Of a DNA stretch of 64,000 bases, positions 24,884 through 34,335 are shown piece after piece. This stretch comes from Thermithiobacillus plumbiphilus. Lineage in GTDB: Bacteria; Pseudomonadota; Gammaproteobacteria; Acidithiobacillales; Thermithiobacillaceae. Under the pieces are notes generated by a model. It was not told the origin of the DNA and made no database searches. It saw only the letters and a list, made by a program, of their open reading frames with translations. Numbering within the stretch: the first letter of the stretch is position 1; each line of letters opens with the position of its first letter. A program made the translations under genes and the position numbers. The stretch covers positions 1-64,000 of the forward strand of contig NZ_JBBPCO010000009.1 of the NCBI RefSeq assembly GCF_038070005.1, read 5' to 3'.

Positions 24884-27019
24884 GTGCGCGTATTTTCCAA
24901 GCCTGCCACCCGTGTGGCCACCCCGCTAGCTCTCGCGATTTCCGCTGCCCTGGGCGCAATGCCTGTTTATGGGCAGGAAGGCAGCAAAACAGACGACAAG
25001 AAAGTCCAGACCTCCCAGGCACAGAACACGACCAAGGCAGAAGGCTCTACCCGCCTGCAGGCCGTAACTGTGTCGAGTGACTGGCTCGGGGTGCCCACCG
25101 AAAAGTCGGTCAAGACCTATCCCGGCGCGCGCGATGTCGTCACCGAAACCGAGCTGCACCAGTCCGGCTCGCGCACCGTGGAAGACGCCCTGCGCCTGGT
25201 GCCCGGCGTGCGCACAAGCGACGAGACCGGGGTGGGCACCCTGCCCAACATCGGGATTCGGGGTCTGAATCCGATGCGCACCGAGCAGACGATGATTCTG
25301 GTTGATGGAATCCCTGTCACGCTCGCACCCTACGGCCAGACGGGCATGTCCCTGTTCCCGCTGACCATGGAAACGGTTGATCGCATCGACGTGGCGCGCG
25401 GCGGCGTGGCGGTGCATTACGGGCCCAACAACGTCGGCGGCGTGGTCAACTTCATCACCCGGCCCATCCCCCAGAAAATGACCATCGGCGCCAGGGAAAA
25501 TCTCACGATCTCCGAAAACGGCCATGTGCTGACCGATACCTTTGCGCGCGTCGGCGGCTTCGTCTCCGACCGTTTCGGCATTCAGCTCATGGCCAACCGC
25601 ATCGATGGCCAGTCCTACCGCGAACATTCCGATACCAAGGTCAACAACCTCATGTTGGACGCCGACTGGTTCCCGTCCGACAGCACCGAGATCAAGGGTC
25701 GGTTGCAATACTATGATGCCGATACCGAACTGCCGGGAGCCTTGACGCCAGAAGCCTATGAGCAGGATCGCGAGCAGTCCACCCGTCCCTATGATTTCTT
25801 CAAGGGCGATACGGTACGCGGCAGTCTGGTCTTCAATAAAACCTTCGCCAACCAGAGTGAATTCAGCTGGACGAATTTCGGGCACCGGAGTGAGCGAATC
25901 TTCGGGTTTGCATCCGTACCAGCTGGAGGCATGGCAAGCACTCCCGCAAATGCTGTCCTGACCTCTCCTCGCAATTACTGGGTATTTGGAACGGAGCCGC
26001 GCTACACCTTCAACCTGAATGCCGGTGCAAAGCAGAAGATCATGCTGGGTGCGCGCTACATGCGTGAAGAAGTGGACTATGTTGTGGACCGGCGCGATCT
26101 GTCGTCAGGCGCTTATACTGTTCCCCAGGACCGGCGTTTTGAGAACAATGCTTATGCTGCCTTCGCGAGTGACACATTCAGTCTGCTGAATGATCGGCTG
26201 AAGGTTACGCCAGGAGTTCGCTATGAGTCAGTGAATCTCTATTTTCGGAATAACAACAACGGAGCAGAGAACCGCAATCCAACCCGGGATTGGCTGCCCG
26301 GACTCGATATCGGCTATCAAGCAAGTGACAAGCTGTTTGTATTTGCCAATTATCACGAATCTCTTCGCCCGGTTCAGTTTGTGCATATCGCCCTCGGTGG
26401 AGATTTTGTTTCCGAGCGCGCGAACAACTATGAGGCAGGCCTGCGCTTGACCCCTGTTCGGGGGCTGGATACCACATTGACTTATTTCCGCTTTGACTTT
26501 GATAACAAAATTGAACTCAATGCGGGGAGTTTCCGAAATCTTGGTAAAGCACGGCATCAGGGCGTGGAGACTGAGTTGAACTGGTCGCCGGCCGCGCTGG
26601 CCGGGCTGGACCTACAGGCAAGCTACACCTATCTGGATACGGAGCAGTTGTCCGCTGGTGAGAATAAAGGCAAGGATCTTCCTTTCGCCTCGCGTCATCA
26701 GTTCACCACCATGGCGAACTATCGCGCGGGTACGTTCAACTGGAATGTGAACGGCTCCTATTTCAGCTCGGCATTCACCGATGCAGCAAATACCGAAACT
26801 GAAAATGACTCGGGGTCAGCGGGCGAAATTCCCGCCTATTGGCTCTGGAATGCCCAGGTCAGCAAGGATTTCCGTCTGAACAACACGCCAATGCAAATTG
26901 GCTTGGGCGTGAACAACATCTTCGACGAGGATTATTATTTCCGCGGCGTAGACTACAGCTTTGGCCGCATGCCAGGCCTCGGCAGGTCCTATCTGCTGAA
27001 ACTAGGCGTGAATATCTGA
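24884..27019 (+). CDS. TonB-dependent siderophore receptor, FecA-type
   Basis: A 711-residue outer-membrane receptor. Signal peptide to about residue 30 (ALGAMPVYGQ), TonB box-like LQAVTVSS, plug domain ~60–190 with SVEDALRLVPGV-type and IRGLNPMRTEQTMILVDGIP motifs plus APYGQ...GPNNVGGVVNF, very like FecA. A 22-strand barrel follows, ending RSYLLKLGVNI. FecA-type receptors take up citrate-based ferric complexes; vibrioferrin is citrate-based, so this is the likely receptor for the siderophore encoded downstream. GTG start with AGGAG eight bases upstream. The barrel's middle (25850–26560) is more AT-rich than the rest. Confidence 0.9.
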   Translation: MRVFSKPATRVATPLALAISAALGAMPVYGQEGSKTDDKKVQTSQAQNTTKAEGSTRLQAVTVSSDWLGVPTEKSVKTYPGARDVVTETELHQSGSRTVEDALRLVPGVRTSDETGVGTLPNIGIRGLNPMRTEQTMILVDGIPVTLAPYGQTGMSLFPLTMETVDRIDVARGGVAVHYGPNNVGGVVNFITRPIPQKMTIGARENLTISENGHVLTDTFARVGGFVSDRFGIQLMANRIDGQSYREHSDTKVNNLMLDADWFPSDSTEIKGRLQYYDADTELPGALTPEAYEQDREQSTRPYDFFKGDTVRGSLVFNKTFANQSEFSWTNFGHRSERIFGFASVPAGGMASTPANAVLTSPRNYWVFGTEPRYTFNLNAGAKQKIMLGARYMREEVDYVVDRRDLSSGAYTVPQDRRFENNAYAAFASDTFSLLNDRLKVTPGVRYESVNLYFRNNNNGAENRNPTRDWLPGLDIGYQASDKLFVFANYHESLRPVQFVHIALGGDFVSERANNYEAGLRLTPVRGLDTTLTYFRFDFDNKIELNAGSFRNLGKARHQGVETELNWSPAALAGLDLQASYTYLDTEQLSAGENKGKDLPFASRHQFTTMANYRAGTFNWNVNGSYFSSAFTDAANTETENDSGSAGEIPAYWLWNAQVSKDFRLNNTPMQIGLGVNNIFDEDYYFRGVDYSFGRMPGLGRSYLLKLGVNI

Positions 27020-27029
27020 TCGCCAAGCT

Positions 27030-27062
27030 AGGGCTGGCAGGCGAGTGTCTGTCAGCCCTTTA
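27030..27062 (+). terminator. Hairpin between receptor and biosynthesis genes
   Basis: An 11-bp stem AGGGCTGGCAG / CTGTCAGCCCT with one G·U pair, loop GCGAGTGT, then TTTATAG. It sits in the 77-bp gap after the receptor and may partly terminate, setting a higher dose of receptor than of biosynthetic enzymes. Confidence 0.6.
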
Positions 27063-27096
27063 TAGTATTCCGTAATGCGTTCCCTGGAGGAATTTC

Positions 27097-28305
27097 ATGA
27101 AGGAAATGATTCTCATTGCTCACGTCCCGACCCCCTCTGTCAATGAAGGCTTTCTTCCCGCTGCCAACGCACTGGGCCTGTCCGTAGTACTCCTGACGGA
27201 TCACGCCGAAGCCTATCGACAGCATTTCAGTCAGCCCGGACTGACTGTCTATCCCAATGAGATCCAGGCTTGCGATGTTTTCAATCCCGTGGCCGTGATC
27301 GAGGCCATCAGCCGTCGCAAGCAAGGGCCGGCCGCCATCTTTTCCAATAGCGATCATCTGCAGACCAGCACGGCGATGGCAGCCAGCTATTTTGGCCTGC
27401 CGGGCAAGGCCTGGCGGGTGTGTTACCGGGCCAAGAACAAGGCGGAGATGCGTCGCCACCTGGCCGAGCAGGGCGTGGATATGCTCTGGCACGGCATTGC
27501 CTGGGATGCGGCCAGTCTCCAGGGCATTCTCGATGTGGCGCCTTTCCCCTGCGTGGTCAAACCGCGCGAGGGCGTGGCCAGCCAGCAGGTGCAGTTCGCG
27601 CCGGATCGATGCGCACTTGAAGCCTATTGCCAGGCAGTCTGGCAGGTGCAACCGGGTCAGGTGCTGCTGATCGAGGAGTATCTGGAAGGGCCTTTATATA
27701 CCCTGGAAACCCTGGGTGACGGCCAGCGGGTCCATCATCTGGGCGGATTCAGGGTTCAACTCTCGCCACCACCACATTTTGTCGAACTGGAGGCTCGCTG
27801 GGGCAGGGATCTGACGCCCGCGCAGGAGCACATGGTGCTGGACCAGATTACGCGCTTTGGCGTGGGCTTTGGCGCCTGCCATACCGAATTCGTGCTGACG
27901 GCTCAGGGGCCGCGCCTGATCGAGATCAACTATCGCAGCATTGGCGACGGGCGGGATTTCCTGCTGCAGGAAGCCCTGGGCCTGCCGTACTTCGAGCAAG
28001 TGCTGCGCCTGCATCTGGGTGAGGCTCTGCCGGAACTGCAAACCAGAACGCGCGCGGCGGCGATCCGCTATTTCCCGGCACAAGAGGCCGGGCAGCTTCA
28101 TCATGCACCCGAGCCATTTTTTTATGATGAGTCAGAAATGATTCTCAGTTACAAGTCAATGCGCCGTCCGGGTGATGGAATTTCGCTCACACATTCCAAC
28201 AAGGATTATCTTGGCGTGCTGCATGGCGTGGGCCCGAATGCGGCCTTGCTCGACGAAGCCATGACCCGGATCAGCGCGGGGCTGCACTGGGAGATCCGGC
28301 CATGA
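27097..28305 (+). CDS. pvsA: ATP-grasp ligase, PvsA-like, siderophore biosynthesis
   Basis: A 402-residue ATP-grasp protein: nucleotide-binding Lys in FPCVVKPREGVASQQV, hinge LIEEYLEGPLYTLETL and metal-binding Glu/Asn in GPRLIEINYRSIGDG. In vibrioferrin synthesis PvsA is an ATP-grasp enzyme thought to join L-alanine to the citryl-ethanolamine intermediate. The identity here rests on being first in an operon with the pvsABCDE order, not on the sequence alone. GGAGG precedes the ATG. Its stop overlaps the next gene by 4 bp (ATGA). Confidence 0.75.
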   Translation: MKEMILIAHVPTPSVNEGFLPAANALGLSVVLLTDHAEAYRQHFSQPGLTVYPNEIQACDVFNPVAVIEAISRRKQGPAAIFSNSDHLQTSTAMAASYFGLPGKAWRVCYRAKNKAEMRRHLAEQGVDMLWHGIAWDAASLQGILDVAPFPCVVKPREGVASQQVQFAPDRCALEAYCQAVWQVQPGQVLLIEEYLEGPLYTLETLGDGQRVHHLGGFRVQLSPPPHFVELEARWGRDLTPAQEHMVLDQITRFGVGFGACHTEFVLTAQGPRLIEINYRSIGDGRDFLLQEALGLPYFEQVLRLHLGEALPELQTRTRAAAIRYFPAQEAGQLHHAPEPFFYDESEMILSYKSMRRPGDGISLTHSNKDYLGVLHGVGPNAALLDEAMTRISAGLHWEIRP

Positions 28306-30101
28306 GTGCGGTACTGTTGGTGAATACTGGATCCGGTCAGGCCGATCATATCTGCCGGCGGGTGGTGGATGCGCTGTTGCGTGAGGATGTTCGCGGCTGC
28401 ATGAGCCAGGGGCGGGTTGTCGAGGGCATGGCCTTGCCTTTCGCTCGGCATCTGCCGGCGAGCCTGCGGGATGGCGCCTGGCTGTTGCTCCCGCAACTCG
28501 GCACAGGGCACTTATGGTTGCCGGTGCAGCCCTGCAGCTTCATGCAGGACTGGCGCTTGCGCACCCTGCCTGTGGTACTGGAATGGGCAGGAGAGCTGGA
28601 ATACCTGCGCGAGCTTTCCGCCATTCTGGCCTATTTCCGCCAGGGCATGAATACCGCGCAAAACGCCGATTTCGACCGCTTTGAGGAGGAGTGCGCCGCC
28701 GCCGTGGCGCACGGTGAGTTCTGCGCGGCGGAGCAGGCGAGCTGGTTTGATTCGGGTGTGCACGTGCCGGACGGGCGGGACTGGGCCGGACGACTGCTGC
28801 ACTACGATCGCCTCGGCGCCTTTCTCGATCACCCCTTTTACCCCACCGCGCGCGCCAAGCTGGGCTTCGATGCGCATGATCTGGCAGCTTATGCGCCGGA
28901 GTCCGCGCCACGCTTCAAGCTGCGCTGGCTGGCCGTTCCAAGGGATCTCTATCAGGGAATGGATACCCCCCTGCCGGACATCTGGCCGGACTTTCAGCAG
29001 CTAGGCCTGAATCCGCTTCTGGCCGCCAGTCATGCGCTGATCCCGGTGCATCCCTTTCTCTGGGAGCAGCATCTGGCGGGTTTTCTCGCCGAGAGCGGAC
29101 TACAGGATAGCGTCATTCCCGCGCCCCGGGCGTATATGGAAGTGCAACCGACGCTCTCGGTGCGCACGCTGGTGCTCGCTGACGCGCCGCAGTGGCATGT
29201 CAAGCTGCCTCTGACCATCCGCACGCTGGGGGCGCGCAATATACGCACCATCAAACCAAGCACCATTGCCGATGGCCAGTTGCTGCAGGACATTCTCGGC
29301 GCCATTGCCTCCCGCGAATCAAGTCTCAACGGGCGCCTGCTGCTGACCGACGAGAGCCGCGGCGCGCATGTGGCCCACAAGCCCTTTTTGGGCTTCATCC
29401 TGCGCCGTTATCCGGATGGCCTGGCGGATAGCACGCTGGTCTCGGTGGCCTCCCTGCTCGCGCCTGCGCCGGATGGCAAGAGTGTCTTCGAGACGCTGGC
29501 GGAGCGCTTCTATGCCGGCCGGGTGCTGGATTTTTTTGCAGACTATCTCGATCTGACCCTGCGCTTGCATTTGCTGCTCTGGGTGCGTTACGGCATGGCC
29601 CTGGAATCGAATCAGCAGAACTCGGTGCTGGTGCTTTCCGATGAGGCGCCAGGCTTGCGCCTGCTCATAAAGGACAATGACGCCGGGCGCATCTGGGCGG
29701 ATCGGCTTGCCCGGGCCTGCCCGGATCTGGCCGCAAGGCTGAACGACCTGCAGGACCGGCGCATCGTGGTCAGCGATGCCCTGCCTTTGGCGCAGATGTT
29801 CAGCACCATCACCCTGCAACTCAATATCGCTGTGCTGGTAGAGGGCCTGTCGGCTGCCGGGTATGTCAGCCGTGAGGATCTCTATCGCCAGGTCCGCGCC
29901 AGGATCGAAGAGGTGCTTAATGATCTGGCCGCTCAGGGTGAAGCGGTGGATCTGGCGCGGCAGGTCCTGCTCGAAGACGAACGGCTGTATATCAAGTATC
30001 TGCTGCGCGCCGCCAGTCTCGAAAGCAAGGAAAGCACGGGCGCGACGGACGTCAACAAGTTCTACGGCAAGAGCGCGCCGAACTTCCTGAGGCATCCATG
30101 A
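28302..30101 (+). CDS. pvsB: IucA/IucC-family NIS siderophore synthetase, PvsB-like
   Basis: A 599-residue NRPS-independent siderophore synthetase. Recognisable blocks: IPVHPFLWEQHLAGFL (the HP motif of the family), QPTLSVRTLV and HVKLPLTIRTLGARNIRT (ATP/carboxylate site), and a C-terminal FhuF-like palm with LLLWVRYGMALESNQQNSVL and RLLIKDNDAGR. NIS synthetases adenylate a carboxyl of citrate or 2-oxoglutarate and condense it with an amine or alcohol. By position it equals PvsB. Substrate is inferred, not seen. Coupled to both neighbours by 4-bp overlaps. Confidence 0.85.
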   Translation: MSAVLLVNTGSGQADHICRRVVDALLREDVRGCMSQGRVVEGMALPFARHLPASLRDGAWLLLPQLGTGHLWLPVQPCSFMQDWRLRTLPVVLEWAGELEYLRELSAILAYFRQGMNTAQNADFDRFEEECAAAVAHGEFCAAEQASWFDSGVHVPDGRDWAGRLLHYDRLGAFLDHPFYPTARAKLGFDAHDLAAYAPESAPRFKLRWLAVPRDLYQGMDTPLPDIWPDFQQLGLNPLLAASHALIPVHPFLWEQHLAGFLAESGLQDSVIPAPRAYMEVQPTLSVRTLVLADAPQWHVKLPLTIRTLGARNIRTIKPSTIADGQLLQDILGAIASRESSLNGRLLLTDESRGAHVAHKPFLGFILRRYPDGLADSTLVSVASLLAPAPDGKSVFETLAERFYAGRVLDFFADYLDLTLRLHLLLWVRYGMALESNQQNSVLVLSDEAPGLRLLIKDNDAGRIWADRLARACPDLAARLNDLQDRRIVVSDALPLAQMFSTITLQLNIAVLVEGLSAAGYVSREDLYRQVRARIEEVLNDLAAQGEAVDLARQVLLEDERLYIKYLLRAASLESKESTGATDVNKFYGKSAPNFLRHP

Positions 30102-31276
30102 CGGGCGGACAACGCGGGACGGTCGCTGTCATCCTGCTGGGGCACTTCACGGCCGCCTTCGCAGCACTGGGCATGCCGCCCTTCTTTGCCTTGATCCTGC
30201 AAAAGTCCTTGCACAGCGAAGCGGCCTATCTGGTGGGCTGGTTCTACGTGTTGCCGACCCTCTTCACCGCCCTGAGCAGCCCCTGGTGGGGCGCCCTGGC
30301 CGACCGGATGGGCAAGAAGGCCATGCTGGTGCGTGCGCAACTGGGTCTGGCGGCCAGCTTTCTGCTGGCGGGATTTGCCGAAAGCATCCTGGTCTTTTTT
30401 GTCGCCCTGGCGCTACAGGGGCTCCTGGGAGGCACCTTCGGGGCTTCCAATGCCTATCTCGCCACGGTACTGCGCGGCCAGGCCCTGACGCGCGGCCTGA
30501 CCCTGATGCAGGGTTCGGCGCGCGCGGCCCTGGTGCTGGCGCCGCTGGTGCTGGGGCTTTTCATGAGCATGTCTTCACCCATCGAGCTATACCGCTACCT
30601 GGCCTTGCTACCCCTGCTGTCAGCCTTGCTGATCTGGTTGCTGCCAGGTGAAACAGCCACGGATGAAGCCGCAGCCCGGACGCAGCGCAAGCCAGTCGCA
30701 CCGGCGGCCTTGAGCGCCCTGCAAATCTTTGTACTGCAATTCGCCTTCGTGTTCGCGACGGTGATCACCTTCCCGTATTTCGTGCCTTTTGGCCAGCAGA
30801 GCGTGGCGGGGCTATCGGCGAGCATGGCCGGATTGCTCTTTGGCCTGCCGCATCTGGTGTATCTGCTTGGCGCGGGCCTGCTGAGTCGCTGGCTCGGTCA
30901 GCGCCAGCTTGGGCTCACCTTGTCCCTGGCCTTCGTGCTGCTGGGGATCAGTCTGGCCGCTCAGGCCCTGGCCTTTTCCCTGACTGCGCTGGTGGGCTGG
31001 CGGGTGCTGATGGGCCTGGGATTGACCATGGCCTACCTTGCGCTGCATGGCCTGATTGCGGGGCTGGTGCACAGCGGAAACGCCGGCAAGACCTTCGGCT
31101 GGTTTGAGAGCAGCTCCAAGTGGGGTGGCGTGCTGGCGGGGCTTGCGGCTGGTTTCGCGGTCCAGGGCCTGGACCTGCGTGCGCCCTTTTTCATCGGTGC
31201 CGCCGTGATTGCGGCAGCAGCCTTTTACCTCGTTGTGCAAACACTTGTCCGGCCGCGTTGTGTCGTACCGGACTGA
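30098..31276 (+). CDS. pvsC: MFS transporter, probable siderophore exporter, PvsC-like
   Basis: A 392-residue major facilitator protein with about 12 hydrophobic helices. The conserved loop after helix 2 reads WWGALADRMGKKAML, the MFS A-motif. Located between the two NIS synthetase genes and overlapping the first by 4 bp, the position of PvsC, the vibrioferrin exporter. Export of the newly made siderophore across the inner membrane is the natural role; drug efflux is the less likely alternative. Confidence 0.83.
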   Translation: MTGGQRGTVAVILLGHFTAAFAALGMPPFFALILQKSLHSEAAYLVGWFYVLPTLFTALSSPWWGALADRMGKKAMLVRAQLGLAASFLLAGFAESILVFFVALALQGLLGGTFGASNAYLATVLRGQALTRGLTLMQGSARAALVLAPLVLGLFMSMSSPIELYRYLALLPLLSALLIWLLPGETATDEAAARTQRKPVAPAALSALQIFVLQFAFVFATVITFPYFVPFGQQSVAGLSASMAGLLFGLPHLVYLLGAGLLSRWLGQRQLGLTLSLAFVLLGISLAAQALAFSLTALVGWRVLMGLGLTMAYLALHGLIAGLVHSGNAGKTFGWFESSSKWGGVLAGLAAGFAVQGLDLRAPFFIGAAVIAAAAFYLVVQTLVRPRCVVPD

Positions 31277-31288
31277 GAGGAGGACATA

Positions 31289-33106
31289 ATGGCGGAAAAT
31301 CCCTTGCAAAGTATTTATCAAAGGCTTTCGACAGAAAGCGAAGCCGGCCAGCGCGGTCTGGAAACCCTGCTCAATTGCTACTGCCGCGAGGTGGCCAGCC
31401 CGGATGGGCAGGTCAGTATCGGTCCGCGCTTCGGGCAGAATGACTGGCCCCTGGCCTTGCGCCCGGCGCTCAAAGACGGACAGGTCATGCACATCCTGCT
31501 GCCACGCGTCGATACGCGTCTGCTGGTCGTGGTGGAACAGGTCTCGCTGACGGGTAACTACCGGTATAGCTCCCAGGCCTACCATAAAACCCCGGGCCGG
31601 CCCTGGACGCCGCTGGCCTGGGAGACGCTCGCGACCCTGCTCCTGCAGGATCTGTCGCTGAAGTACGATCAGCCCTTCAACCATGAACTGCTGGCCCAGA
31701 TCCGCGATAGCGTTGCAGTCACCCAGGCCATCCTGGCCAAACCAGCTGCATCCATCCCGGTCGAGCCACTGGCTGCCTTTCTTCACTCCGAGCAGTTGCT
31801 GCGCTACGGGCATCCCTTCCACCCCGCGCCGAAAAGCCGGCAGGGCTTTAGCGAGGCGGATCTGCCGCTGTACTCGCCGGAACTGCAGGCGCGTTTTCCG
31901 CTGCATTATTTTGCGGTGCGCCGCGAGCTTCTGGTGCAGCGTTCGCTGCTGGTGCAAAGCTGCGACGCCCTGGTTGCCGAACACGCGCAACTGGAACCCC
32001 CAACGGACTTTGCCCTGCTGCCCGTGCACCCCTGGCAGGGGCGTTATCTGCTTGACCAGCCACTGGTACAAAACGCACTCGCCCGCGATCTGCTGCGCGA
32101 CCTGGGCCCGCAGGGAGCGGATTATTTCCCCACCTCGTCGATCCGCACCCTGTTTCAGCCGGGCAACCCCTATTTCTACAAGTTGTCGCTGCAGGTCCGC
32201 ATCACCAACTGCGTCCGCAAAAACGCGATTTACGAGCTGGATGGCGCACTGGCGGTCACGCGCATCCTGCGTGGGCTTCAGCCGGATCTCGCGGCCCGCT
32301 TCCCAAGCCTGCGCCTGATGGAAGAGCCGGCCTATCAGTCACTGGATCTGCGCGATCCCGACCGGCAAGCCAATCAGGCGGTGACGGAAGGTTTCGGCAT
32401 GATCCTGCGCCAGGGCCTGCAAACGCTGCTAGATCCCGGCGTGACGCCGATCCTGGCCGGTGCGCTGTTTGGCAACCAGTCCGTCGGCAAGGCCTGGGTC
32501 GATGGTTTCGTGAAGGCACTCGCCGCACAGAAAGGGCTGTCCCGGGATGCCGCCGCCGAGGCCTGGTTTGCCGCCTATATCGAACAGATCCTGCACCCGG
32601 TACTGTACTGCTTCTTCGTCCATGGGCTCATTTTCGAGCCGCACCTGCAGAATGTCCTCATCGGTGTCCAGAATGCGCGCCCGACCCGGCTTTTCCTGCG
32701 CGATTTCGAGGGTGTGAAGCTGGTGCCCGGGCGTTTCCCGGCCGAGCGTTTGACGGAGCTGAGCGAGCGCGCCCGCGAGGCGCTCTGGTACAGCGAGGAT
32801 CAGGGTTGGAACCGGATTGCCTACTGCCTCTTCGTCAATAACATCTGCGAGGCCGTCGCCCAGCTCTCGGGTGGGCGGCCGGCCCTGGAGGCCCGACTCT
32901 GGGCGGTGGTGGGCCAGCAATTGCGTGCTTACCAGACCCGTTTCGGCGATGCCACTTCCGCCCGGCGCATCAATGCCCTGCTGGCGGGCCAGCCCCTGCC
33001 TGCCAAGGCCAATCTCATCAACCGCTTTTTCAAGCGGCCGGACCGGGCGGTGAGCTATGTGCCCTTGCCCAATCCCTTGCTGTTGGCCAGGGGAGGGGTG
33101 GCATGA
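31289..33106 (+). CDS. pvsD: IucA/IucC-family NIS siderophore synthetase, PvsD-like
   Basis: A 605-residue NIS synthetase with textbook motifs: HPFHPAPKSRQGFSEADL, LLPVHPWQGRYLLDQPLV, FPTSSIRTLF, YFYKLSLQVRITNCVRKNAI, and in the C-terminal domain LYCFFVHGLIFEPHLQNVLI and LFLRDFEGVKL. In vibrioferrin synthesis PvsD condenses citrate with L-serine; this protein's position (after the exporter, before the decarboxylase) matches. Preceded by GAGAGGAGG. It resembles the paralogue pvsB only in the core motifs, consistent with different substrates. Confidence 0.88.
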   Translation: MAENPLQSIYQRLSTESEAGQRGLETLLNCYCREVASPDGQVSIGPRFGQNDWPLALRPALKDGQVMHILLPRVDTRLLVVVEQVSLTGNYRYSSQAYHKTPGRPWTPLAWETLATLLLQDLSLKYDQPFNHELLAQIRDSVAVTQAILAKPAASIPVEPLAAFLHSEQLLRYGHPFHPAPKSRQGFSEADLPLYSPELQARFPLHYFAVRRELLVQRSLLVQSCDALVAEHAQLEPPTDFALLPVHPWQGRYLLDQPLVQNALARDLLRDLGPQGADYFPTSSIRTLFQPGNPYFYKLSLQVRITNCVRKNAIYELDGALAVTRILRGLQPDLAARFPSLRLMEEPAYQSLDLRDPDRQANQAVTEGFGMILRQGLQTLLDPGVTPILAGALFGNQSVGKAWVDGFVKALAAQKGLSRDAAAEAWFAAYIEQILHPVLYCFFVHGLIFEPHLQNVLIGVQNARPTRLFLRDFEGVKLVPGRFPAERLTELSERAREALWYSEDQGWNRIAYCLFVNNICEAVAQLSGGRPALEARLWAVVGQQLRAYQTRFGDATSARRINALLAGQPLPAKANLINRFFKRPDRAVSYVPLPNPLLLARGGVA

Positions 33107-34335
33107 GGCTCGATCTCGATCGCATCCGGATCGCCGCGCAGCAGGCGCAAGCTGAGACTGCCGAACCCTTCTGCGCCTATATCTATGACCTGGAAGCCCT
33201 GCGCCGGCATGCTCAAGGTCTGCTGGCAACCTTGCCGGCCAACTGCGAGCTCTTCTACGCCATCAAGGCCAACTCGGACCTGCCGATTTTGCAAACTCTG
33301 GCACCCTTGGTGCACGGTTTTGAAGTGGCCTCGGGCGGCGAGCTGGAATGGGTACGCGGGCATTTTCCAGCCACTCCGGTGGTCTTTGGGGGGCCGGGCA
33401 AGACGGACAGTGAACTTGAAGCCGCTTTGTGCGCCAAGGTGGAATATCTGCATGTCGAAAGCCTGGGCGAACTCGAGCGGCTCGCCTGGATTGCCAGGCA
33501 GCGCGGCCAAAGGGCTACGGTGCTGCTGCGCATCAATCTGGCCCTGGCGGATCTGCCCGCGACCACGCTGACCATGGGCGGGCGGGCGACGCCATTCGGC
33601 ATCGATGCCGTGCAACTGCCGGAAGCACTGGACTGGCTCCGGAATCATCCGGAGCTGCGCCTGCGAGGCTTTCACTTTCATCTGCTCTCGCATCAGCTCG
33701 ATGCCGAGGCCCATCTCAAGCTGCTGCAAAGCTACTTCCGCCAGGTGCGTCAGTGGCAGGCGGATTATCGGCTTGATATTGACCAAATCAACGTTGGTGG
33801 TGGTATCGGCGTCAATTATCGCGAGCCGGGGCGGCAGTTTGATTGGCAAGCCTTCAGCCGCGGTCTGGGGCCCTTGATCGAGCGCGAACAAATGACCGGC
33901 TGGCGCATCCGTTTCGAGCTGGGCCGTTACCTGAGCGCTGCCTGCGGCAGTTATGTCATGGAAGTACTTGACATCAAGGAAAACCTCGGACGCACCTTCG
34001 TGGTGGGGCGTGGCGGCACGCATCACTTTCGCACGCCCTATGCCCAGGGGCACAGCCATCCCTTTGAGGTGCTGCCGGTGGCGCGCTGGCCCTATCCCTT
34101 CGTCCGCCGCGAAGTCCGGGATACCGCTGTGAGTGTGGTCGGACAGCTCTGCACGCCCAAGGACGTGCTGGCCACCGATGCGCCGGTGGAGCGATTGAGG
34201 GTCGGGGACCTGCTGCTCTTTCCCTATGCCGGAGCCTATGCCTGGCACATCTCCCATCATGACTTCCTGCGCCACCCGCATCCGGCGCAGATCTATCTGC
34301 CCATCGAGGAGCAGCGCCATGCTGCAAACCAATAG
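33103..34335 (+). CDS. pvsE: PLP-dependent fold-III decarboxylase, PvsE/SbnH-like
   Basis: A 410-residue alanine racemase-fold (LysA/DapDC-like) decarboxylase. The PLP lysine is in ELFYAIKANSDLPIL, followed by HGFEVASGGELEW; the phosphate-binding glycine loop is INVGGGIGVNY, and the C-terminal active-site Cys is in GQLCTPKDVLA. PvsE decarboxylates the serine part of a citryl-serine intermediate to ethanolamine; SbnH performs a related step in staphyloferrin B. Substrate is inferred from context. Overlaps pvsD by 4 bp and the next gene by 17 bp. Confidence 0.85.
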   Translation: MRLDLDRIRIAAQQAQAETAEPFCAYIYDLEALRRHAQGLLATLPANCELFYAIKANSDLPILQTLAPLVHGFEVASGGELEWVRGHFPATPVVFGGPGKTDSELEAALCAKVEYLHVESLGELERLAWIARQRGQRATVLLRINLALADLPATTLTMGGRATPFGIDAVQLPEALDWLRNHPELRLRGFHFHLLSHQLDAEAHLKLLQSYFRQVRQWQADYRLDIDQINVGGGIGVNYREPGRQFDWQAFSRGLGPLIEREQMTGWRIRFELGRYLSAACGSYVMEVLDIKENLGRTFVVGRGGTHHFRTPYAQGHSHPFEVLPVARWPYPFVRREVRDTAVSVVGQLCTPKDVLATDAPVERLRVGDLLLFPYAGAYAWHISHHDFLRHPHPAQIYLPIEEQRHAANQ

